Assembly (NCBI GenBank): GCA_034696485.1
Contig: JAQIWT010000892.1
Span: forward strand, 1 to 14,133
Length of the DNA stretch: 14,133 nucleotides
Direction of reading: 5' to 3'
Source: Isohypsibius dastychi
Taxonomy: Eukaryota > Tardigrada > Eutardigrada > Parachela > Isohypsibiidae
The notes under the pieces were generated by a model, which was not told the origin of the DNA, did not search any database, and saw only the letters and a list, made by a program, of their open reading frames with translations. A program made the position numbers and the translations under genes. Below, in pieces: positions 8,196-14,133 of this stretch (position 1 is its first letter; each line of letters begins with the position of its first letter).

Positions 8196-9382
8196 TCAAC
8201 TATTAGAGCGACCATCAGCAATGCGCATCATAGTTGGGAAATACTGAAACATGTCAGCGCTGGAAAGAATGCCCAGCATGTCGGCGATGTATTTTGGTAT
8301 ATGTTGTCCAGCGGCCACGTCCACCAGTAAGACCCGTAATTCCATTTTCAAGCCGGCCCTTAAAGAATACAATCTGAAATACTGATATCGAACTACAACG
8401 GGGCGGATGAACGAACCTCGCAAATGCGCTATTGAAAATTCACAACCAACGGCCACAACCAGCGACATAAGTCAGTCGTTCACTGTCCGACTTGGTCAAC
8501 GGTCCAGAATCGTTCAGACAGATGTTGGTGAGCTGATGAGGATCATCCACCAAGTTCAAAACCAGCTCTGCAACCACTTCTTTTCAAGGTCGCCAAAAAT
8601 ATACCGCCTGATCGAGTAAGCAACATCCAAAACAGGAAGGATGTGTGAATTACGAACGACTATACGCCTGATAGGTTTCATGTAGCGAATGGCCATCGGA
8701 ATCAGAGCACGGGAGTTGGTGAGAAGGAGATCAACATCTCGCATGCCATCCAGAACGTCCAGCACGAGGCCGAAGAGATCAATTTCTCTAACATCCCAAA
8801 GCCCCAGACCGTTGAGATGAAGAAATTCAACGTCTGACGTCAAGAAGTGAGACAGCACAAACTCCAAACCATGAGTACTGATAGGTTCTGTCTGACTGCA
8901 GTTCCAGTCTGACATGAGTCCGTAGAATCTTGAATCCTTGCACAACTATACACCACTTTCTGCAGACCCTGGAAAAAATATTCAATTCACGCTCCCAAGC
9001 TATCATAATACGCAGCTTTCTAAAAAGATAGACCTTTTGATTCTATTTCTAGTGACTGAGTCCAGCTCCAAGAAAATCATCGCCAAGACTTCTTCAGGTA
9101 AGTCGTTGATTTTGCTGCAAGAAGAGACATGTATAGGTAGATGACTGGAGTATTGTGGAAGCACTCGAAAGTTTCTGTCTGAACAGGATTAAGTTGTAGG
9201 ATGAATGAAGTTCAGACGCCATCACGATTCCACCACCTTCTGAATAACGGAAAAAAGCAGACATCGACTCACATTCCGTGATTTTCGCAGTTCTCGCCAT
9301 TTTCATCACTTGCTGAACTAATCAACTGCATCACGCATTCGGAGGCATTCGATGCTGGCTCTCCGTTAATCAGGCTTGCCAT
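8196..9382 (-). pseudogene. F-box-like gene, copy 1, frameshifted
   Basis: The exon structure matches copy 2: exon 1 9273-9382, exon 2 9034-9114, exon 3 8417-8968 and exon 4 8196-8358. Donors are GTGAGT, GTCTAT and GTTCGT, all in phase 2. The start at 9382 gives MASLINGEPASN. The F-box KINDLPEEVLAMIFLEL is encoded by exon 2 and continues VCRKWCIVVQ in exon 3. Compared with copy 2, exon 3 has a net 4-bp insertion near 8874-8898, a 1-bp deletion near 8569-8576 and an in-frame TGA at 8440-8442. Read from the start, translation ends shortly after the first shift. The shifts sum to +3, so each segment still encodes conserved residues in its own frame (for example LLLTNSRALIPM). Exon 4 (VDVAAGQHIPKYIADML) is longer than in copy 2. 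F-box proteins normally recruit substrates to SCF ubiquitin ligases through Skp1; this copy is probably inactive unless the indels are sequencing errors. Confidence 0.75.
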
Positions 9383-9657
9383 TTCTGTACCGAAATCAGC
9401 AATATGGCAGCAAATCGGTGTACATACAGATCTGTACTTCGGACAGGTTTGCAATACAACCAAAATCGTATGAGAAGATGAATAAGTGCAATTTAATTGG
9501 GAATTCCACTTTACTGTACTGGCAGTTTTAATGGACAAGCTCAACCAAACTCTAACCACACTGGGCACGGGTAAGTGGGCACGCCCAACAAAGCCGTGCC
9601 CCGAAATGGGCCGGTTTCCATCACATTTTAGAATACCTCGTCTTCCGCTTTCCGTCG
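9383..9657 (-). promoter_or_regulatory. Conserved upstream region of F-box copy 1
   Basis: This is homologous to 12769-13037 upstream of copy 2. Shared blocks on the plus strand include ACAAGCTCA, CTGGGCACGG, AGTGGGCA(C/A)GCCCAACA and TTTCCATCACATTTT. The GGGC-NN-GCCC dyad is kept in both. The blocks are close to the gene start and probably hold its promoter and 5'UTR, although an upstream exon cannot be excluded (the minus-strand frame upstream of the chosen start is open in copy 1). Confidence 0.45.
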
Positions 9658-9699
9658 TGATGGCTTTAGATATCAACTGGCAGTTGAATAACGAAGATT

Positions 9700-9976
9700 C
9701 GAATGTCGACAATGGAGGTCTTTTCAGAAAGCGTTCCTGGTCAACACTGGCTTTGCGGTGTAAATCCGACCGAATTTTGGTTATTTTCTTTCTTCATCTC
9801 TCACATTCCCGCGTCGCCAAAGACCGATCTCTCAGTCGAGGCGGAAGTGATTGACGTTCGCGATCGGTTATGTTCAGGCGGCTGAGAGAATCGCTGAGGA
9901 TAGATATAGTCGCGATGCTCATACTTTGTTGGAGTTTTATGGACGAAAGGCCGTTCCGGAAATAACGGAAATTTAA
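9700..9976 (+). pseudogene. Possible gene remnant, unidentified
   Basis: Two plus-strand frames look protein-like but are offset. One, about 9703-9850, ends in a segment DLSVEAEVID. The other, 9873-9974, reads AAERIAEDRYSRDAHTLLEF then YGRKAVPEITEI and a stop. They would join in frame only across a 22-bp GT...AG gap (about 9852-9872), shorter than any known normal intron, so a frameshifted relic is more likely. A TCTTTTCAG acceptor-like site is at about 9728 and a perfect donor GGTAAGTAG at about 9991. No family is recognised. Confidence 0.3.
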
Positions 9977-10489
9977 TTCTGGTCGAATACGGTAAGTAGA
10001 TGGCTGCTTATTTTTTGCTGGGATGTTGTCTTGGGTAGCTGAATGACTGTAGACAATCCAGTTTGAAAATTTGTTCTCTAACTCTCCAACTTGAAGAAAG
10101 CCTTATTTACCGGCAGTGCAGAAAGAAGGAAAGTGGTCGGATTACTCCTCTCGCGTATCCCAATGTTCTTGTCAACTCTTGATATGATCACTGATGTTAG
10201 AATGAATTAAAATGAAAACGAAGAAGTGTTAAATAATGCGTCCTTATATCCGCAGCTCGTCAGGCCCAGCGAATAAACCGAAGGATCGTAAATGAAATTA
10301 ATAACAGGACAAACACACACATGTGAACGCAAGAAACACAGGTTACAAAGATTTCGTGAAAAACGTCAACCGTCCGTACACTTAGACCAGATCAATACAA
10401 TTCGATTTTTGCTCATCTGAGTGTGAGTCAGTGCTCCATCTGCAGATAATAACCGCCGGAAGCCCGTAACTCAAAGTCCAGTTACGGAT
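9977..10489. other. Gene-free stretch between F-box units
   Basis: No coding region longer than a few dozen codons and no clear repeat is seen. It is not part of the duplicated F-box unit. Confidence 0.4.
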
Positions 10490-10830
10490 AACCTTTAGCC
10501 AAACTGATCAGCGAATCGGCGATGAGTTTTGGTATGTGTCGTCCAGCAGCCACGTCCGCCAGCAAGCCTTGCAGCAAGCCTTAAAAATTGTAATAACATA
10601 TTGATATATGAATATCCATAATCAAAGAAACGAATTTCGCAAATGAGTCTTCGTGGTTGCTGGAGCAATCAACAGAAATTTGGGATGCAATACCAGACAA
10701 CAAATCATTGTCCGATTTTGTCAACGGTCCAGAGTCGTTCAGAAATATGTTGACGAGCTGAAGTGGATCGTCAACCAGGTTCAACACCAGCTCCTCAAAC
10801 CACTTTCCGTCACCGTTGCAAGAACCGTAC
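10490..10830 (-). pseudogene. 5'-truncated F-box gene fragment (third copy)
   Basis: The minus-strand frame reads GKWFEELVLNLVDDPLQLVN then LNDSGPLTKSDN, matching the C-terminal third of exon 3 of both other copies (KWFTELVWNLVDDPHQL and NDSGPLTEADN in copy 2). It is followed by LLADVAAGRHIPKLIAD, matching exon 4. Homology begins abruptly at the GGAAAGTGG codons (about 10826), so the promoter, F-box and most of exon 3 are missing. The exon 3 donor is changed from GT to AT. Silent third-position differences from the other copies in the exon 4 part suggest it diverged under coding constraint before truncation. Confidence 0.75.
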
Positions 10831-11434
10831 AGCCAACCGTCACACTCGTGCTTTGAATTGCTGATAATAGCTTTATATTTGTCGAATCGTGGTGGGAGTG
10901 AAAAATATCGATCAGCTAGAGATGCTCTGAGAAATTAGTTCTGAAGTCACTTTCTTCGTCATGAACTGAAGGTACACTGAGAAATGTTTATAGCTTTCTT
11001 CCGCAGTTCGGGTATACCGCAACCGTAGGTCAATTTGAGAAATCTTCAGAACTAGTACATTCTCCCCCCTTCCGTTACACCTGGTTCTGCTGACTCTTAT
11101 TGCAGAGCATTAGTGGTACTAGTTAGTCCTTCTTGCAAGACACATGGCGTTATACCTGATCACAACCATCTAATACAAAACAGATGTTCTCGCTGTACAG
11201 AGGAGTTTCGAATGATAAATGGCCCAATGGAATTCTTTTGGTCAGTCAGAAACTTTTCGACCGCTGTTGATTCAGTACAACGTGGACTCACTTTCTTCGG
11301 ACAGGCTCATTTATCACTCTTCTCTCGTATTTTTCAGTTTTTCAAATAACATGTACCATGGTAGCCAGTTTTATGATCACGCAGCGATATCAGCGGAGAA
11401 ACGCCAACCTCTCGTGATCTATTCAGCTCTACTT

Positions 11435-11490
11435 ATGGCAACTTTAACAGCAGGAAATAAACCTAGCGATTCGAAGGCAAGAAGCAAAAG
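11435..11490 (+). other. Exon-like ATG segment with strong donor, opposite strand of the F-box unit
   Basis: ATG at 11435 opens MATLTAGNKPSDSKARSK and is followed immediately by a consensus donor, AAAAG|GTAAGT (11491). The homologous place in unit 1 reads MATFTAGSKTKHKKARGK, but the donor has changed to TTTAAT. A TCTCGTATTTTTCAG acceptor-like site lies about 100 bp upstream in both units. No downstream plus-strand exon was found, so this is either the first exon of a lost gene or chance conservation within duplicated DNA. Confidence 0.3.
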
Positions 11491-11603
11491 GTAAGTCCCA
11501 TTCATTCAAGAATCACAGACCAATGCAATTCGAATGGTCAAACTTTGACTCAGGGTCAACGGTAAGAGCGCCTAGCACCAACGTACATCATAGTTCCAAG
11601 ATT

Positions 11604-12768
11604 CTAAAACAAATAAGCGCCGGAAAGAATGACCAACATGTCGGCGATGTATTTTGGTGTATGTTGTCCAATGGCCACGTCCGCCAGTACATCCCTTAAT
11701 TCCATTTCGAAGCCCAGCCTTTAAGATTGCAGTCTGAAGTACTAGCGTATTAATAACTTGGTGGATGAACGAACCTCGAAAATACGCTATTGAACAAACG
11801 CAAGCAGTCGTTGGGGTATCCTTGGGCAGTATCAATCAGCCGTTTATTGTCCGCCTCCGTCAACGGTCCAGAATCGTTCCGAAGGATGTTGGTGAGCTGA
11901 TGTGGATCATCGACCAAATTCCATACCAGCTCCGTAAACCACTTTCTTTCAAGGTTGTAAAATATTCGCAGAGTAATCGAACAGCGAACCTCCGGCAAGG
12001 GAAATATGTGTGAGTTACGAACGAGTAGACGCTTGATGGATTTCATCTGACGAATGTCCATCGGAATCAAAGCGCGGGAGTTGGTGAAAAGGAGATCAAC
12101 ATTTCGCATGCCCTTCGGCACGCTAATGCGATCCAGAACGTTCTGCACTGAGCCACAAAGATCTGTTTCTCCATACAATGACACGAAACCATTGAGATGA
12201 AGAAATTCGATGTCTGACGTCACGAAGTTAGACAGCACAAACTTCAGACTGTGAGTACGGAGAAATGCTGACTGCAGTTCCAGTTTGATATGAGTCCGTA
12301 GAACTTTGAATCCTTGCAGAATTATACACCACTTTTTGCAGATCCTGAATAAATAAAGTTATCAGTTCACGTCCACAAGCTGATACAGATCTCAAATAAA
12401 TACCTCTTGATTCCATTTCTAGTGACTGAGTCCAGCTCCATGAAAATCATCGCCAGGACCTCTTCGGGTAGGTCGTTGATTTTGCTACAAAAAGAGGCAT
12501 ATATGACTGAAGTATCGTGGAAGCACTCGAGAGTTTCTGTCTGAACAGTATTCTCAACCATTTGGGTTGGAGAGTGGAATTCAAAACGCCATCCCGATTC
12601 CAACACATGCTAAATAACGGATGAACAGCAGATATTGACTCACACTCCATGATTTTCGCAGTTCTTGCCATCATCATCACTTGCTGAGCTAATCAACTGG
12701 TCCATGCATTCGGAAATATCCACGGAATTCTTCAAGGATGCTGGATCTCCGTTGTTCAGGGCTGCCAT
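11604..12768 (-). CDS. F-box-like protein, intact copy 2
   Basis: The model has four exons: 12644-12768 (125 bp), 12404-12484 (81 bp), 11775-12344 (570 bp) and 11604-11718 (115 bp). All junctions are phase 2; intron lengths are 159, 59 and 56 bp. It encodes 296 residues. Donors are GTGAGT, GTATTT and GTTCGT; acceptors are TTTTTGTAG, TTTATTCAG and CTTAAAG. The start (MAALNNGDPAS) is the one conserved in copy 1. An acidic N-terminal region (about 41 residues) is followed by an F-box at about 43-80 (KINDLPEEVLAMIFMELD, then IKRICKKWCIILQ). A C-terminal region follows with short hydrophobic repeats (IEFLHLNG, NVDLLFTNSRALIP, IKRLLVRNSHIFP). This suggests a substrate-binding domain of the kind found in expanded nematode F-box families, but I cannot assign a named domain. 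The expected role is substrate recognition in an SCF (Skp1-cullin-F-box) E3 ubiquitin ligase. If exon 3 is read through instead, the protein ends at 11750; the four-exon form is preferred because exon 4 is conserved in all three copies. Confidence 0.8.
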
Positions 12769-13030
12769 TTCTTCACCGAAATCAATGATACGAGAGCAAT
12801 CAATGTCGGTGCTCGATGTACATCGAACGAGTTTGCAATATATCCAAACTTGTTTGAGAAGACGAGAGAATGCAATCTGGTTGGAAATGCCACTTACTCG
12901 CGATTTTGAATTTTGATGAACAAGCTCACCCAGTAATCAAACTGGGCACGGATGAGTGGGCAAGCCCAACAGACGTGGTTCGAAATGGGCTGGTTTCCAT
13001 CACATTTTGGAATTTCTCGTCCTCCGCGTT
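12769..13030 (-). promoter_or_regulatory. Conserved upstream region of F-box copy 2
   Basis: Partner of 9383-9657. It contains a dyad CCCAGT-AATCAA-ACTGGG (about 12929-12946) that is only half preserved in copy 1, and GGGC-AA-GCCC a few bases on. It ends at the transposon insertion, so the intact gene keeps about 270 bp of its ancestral upstream sequence. Confidence 0.45.
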
Positions 13031-13040
13031 CCGTGAAGTA

Positions 13041-13841
13041 TACAGTAGATGGCCGTTCCAAAAATTTTTGGAACGCAGATTCCGTTCCATAGCATCGCAA
13101 TTCCAATTCCACGAGGGTTCCGTGGAATGCGGTGTGCGGTCATGGAATTGCGTGGAATGGTTGCGGCGTTGTGCGATGGATGGAACTCCATTGCGGCGGA
13201 CGTAAAGGGGTAATCGTGATTGGAAATTTCACTTTCCAGCAGTGGGAATGGAAAATCGCAGTGACTGCACTTCCTCAACTTCTTTCAGTGCGTCACTAAA
13301 ACTGCTCCTGTTAACATTGTGCGGATCCTCTACACGCAACACTTGCGACATTATCAACGAGGGCCTAGCTAGTTTGGTAGCATACCTGGGGCATCAGAAG
13401 CTCCAGCTCTTCAAGCAAGTGTCTTCATCTAGAGCCTTTTGTTACTCTTGTCGAGTTCTTCGATGTTCAAGCTTACGTCTCCGCCAATATTAAGAATGCA
13501 CCCCTCGGATAAAGGAGCACGTTACGTCTGTGGGGGGGGGGGGGGACTGGTAACCTAAATTTGGCGGAGACGTATAAGTAAACGTTTTTGAGATTGGGCC
13601 GGAAGCAGGAATTGCATTAAAAAACCTTCGTGTAGTATTCAGGATTGCTTTCATGTGAGCTACGGGGGTTTTTGTACGGTTTAGGCTTTTTCGTTTCAAT
13701 TTATGGATGAAAAAACGCTTCATTTTGCATTCCATTCGTTCCATCGCACCGCATGGAATTGCGATCATTCCGCATTCCATTCCATAGCATTCCATAGCAT
13801 TCCATCGCAAATTTATTTTAGACTTGGAATGGCCATCTATA
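13041..13841. mobile_element. Non-autonomous DNA transposon, 801 bp, with 10-bp target-site duplication
   Basis: CCGTGAAGTA is repeated perfectly at 13031-13040 and 13842-13851, immediately outside the element. The ends are imperfect terminal inverted repeats: TAGATGGCCGTTCC (13046-13059) against GGAATGGCCATCTA (13826-13839), 13 of 14 matching. Further inverted matches lie inside (ATCGCAATTCCA 13094-13105 with TGGAATTGCGAT 13754-13765). Both arms are dense in GGAATG/CATTCC motifs. No transposase is encoded. A 9-10 bp duplication is typical of Mutator-like elements, which makes a MULE-related foldback element the best guess, but the family is not proven. Confidence 0.75.
13474..13574. repeat. 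Internal hairpin of the transposon with a G14 loop
   Basis: TACGTCTCCGCCAA (13474-13487) and TTGGCGGAGACGTA (13561-13574) are perfect 14-bp inverted repeats. The 73-bp loop includes fourteen G (13532-13545). It could be a nested smaller element or a structural part of the 801-bp element. Confidence 0.7.
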
Positions 13842-13851
13842 CCGTGAAGTA

Positions 13852-14133
13852 ATCACAACTTGATTTCCTGGTTTTCCAGGGATTTTGGTTAAGATGATGT
13901 TGCTTCAGATGCACGACTTTCTCTCTCCTCTACCTCGAGGCGAACCCATATTCGATCGACACTTGAGTATATTCGTCGAAGTGCAAGTATAAAACCACAA
14001 TACATACAATACAACTAAATCGCCCACGTCCCTACCTACGTGTGGGCGCATGGGTGTGGGCGAAATATGTGTTCGTCGACTAGGCTTCAAAAACAGTACA
14101 GTGAAATAATAACAAGTGTAGCGTATTGCGCAA
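13852..14133. other. Right flank; no gene recognised
   Basis: No supported coding region. A CTGGTTTTCCAG sequence near 13870-13880 resembles an acceptor. An imperfect hairpin CGCCCACGT/ACGTGTGGGCG lies at about 14021-14047, followed by a second GTGTGGGCG. The stretch is too short to interpret. Confidence 0.35.

Larger units (their letters stand above)
7505..9657. repeat. F-box duplication unit, copy 1
   Basis: This segment is homologous in direct orientation to about 10857-13037, with a spacing of 3.35-3.37 kb. Shared landmarks include AATGATAAATGGCCCAATGG (about 7860 and 11210), GGATGAACGAACCTCG (8404 and 11762) and AGTGACTGAGTCCAGCTCC (about 9051 and 12421). Homology starts at a TAGCT(G/T)...TTTGTCG(G/A)ATCGTGGT sequence and ends at TTCCGT. 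The unit comprises a non-coding or unidentified left part (7505-8190), the F-box gene on the minus strand, and its upstream region. Confidence 0.85.
10857..13037. repeat. F-box duplication unit, copy 2
   Basis: Direct repeat of about 7505-9657. Its left end abuts the truncated third F-box copy, and its right end coincides with the insertion point of a transposable element (target site 13031-13040). It carries the intact F-box gene. Confidence 0.85.

Noticed and set aside
9269-9712. 147-residue minus-strand protein
   Set aside because: Only its last 36 codons are conserved in frame with copy 2; the rest is upstream sequence with indels between copies.
11750-12238. Single-exon 162-residue protein
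   Set aside because: It is exon 3 of the F-box gene; upstream exons in matching phase supply the F-box and a downstream exon is conserved in three copies.
12367-12680. Minus-strand frames starting MMMMARTAK and at GTG 12606, as coding sequence
   Set aside because: They read across intron 1 in the wrong frame; only the segment 12404-12484 is exon, joined to 12644 by consensus splice sites.
13000-13278. Overlapping plus and minus frames of 70-110 codons
   Set aside because: They span the transposon boundary and its GGAATG-rich repeats, which keep several frames open by low complexity.
1-14133. tRNA or rRNA genes
   Set aside because: No cloverleaf with the usual A- and B-box sequences and no rRNA-like stretch was recognised by eye on either strand; a covariance-model scan was not possible.

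Overview
The window looks like a stretch of nuclear DNA from a nematode-like eukaryote. The coding signal is broken into short exons by introns of about 56-65 bp (some longer). Acceptors are typically TTTTCAG or TTATTCAG and donors GTGAGT or GTAAGC. There are no bacterial operons or Shine-Dalgarno sites. Homopolymer tracts, foldback elements and a locally duplicated F-box-type gene also fit a nematode accessory region. The phylum is inferred from gene architecture only; no marker gene is present.

Left part (1-5400). Two minus-strand genes are tandem paralogues encoding a small secreted protein I cannot name. Copy A (614-1072) and copy C (3539-4820) share a first exon of exactly 304 bp (signal peptide plus a charged, Gly/Asn-rich module) and a second exon of exactly 95 bp in the same phase. 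They also share a 22-bp block about 110-120 bp upstream of the start. Copy C continues into a cysteine-containing third exon, giving a 306-residue model. No equivalent of that exon is found for copy A inside the window. The 2.3 kb between them holds simple repeats and a few unidentified open frames.

Middle (5400-7500). This is essentially gene-free and dominated by inverted and direct repeats: poly-C/poly-G foldback sequences, two interleaved inverted-repeat pairs, and compact hairpins. It is probably MITE or foldback DNA.

Right part (7500-13040). A unit of about 2.2 kb occurs twice (about 7505-9657 and 10857-13037, about 3.36 kb apart). Each unit carries a minus-strand F-box-like gene preceded by a conserved upstream block. 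Copy 2 (11604-12768) is intact: a four-exon, 296-residue model with an N-terminal F-box. Copy 1 (8196-9382) keeps the same exon structure but has two frameshifts and a stop, so it reads as a recent pseudogene. A third, 5'-truncated piece of the same gene (about 10490-10830) lies directly before unit 2. The three copies together show birth and decay of an F-box family.

Right edge (13031-13851). An 801-bp transposable element with short imperfect terminal inverted repeats and a perfect 10-bp target-site duplication lies exactly where the homology of the F-box unit stops. It was therefore inserted just upstream of the intact gene. Its arms are rich in GGAATG-type motifs.
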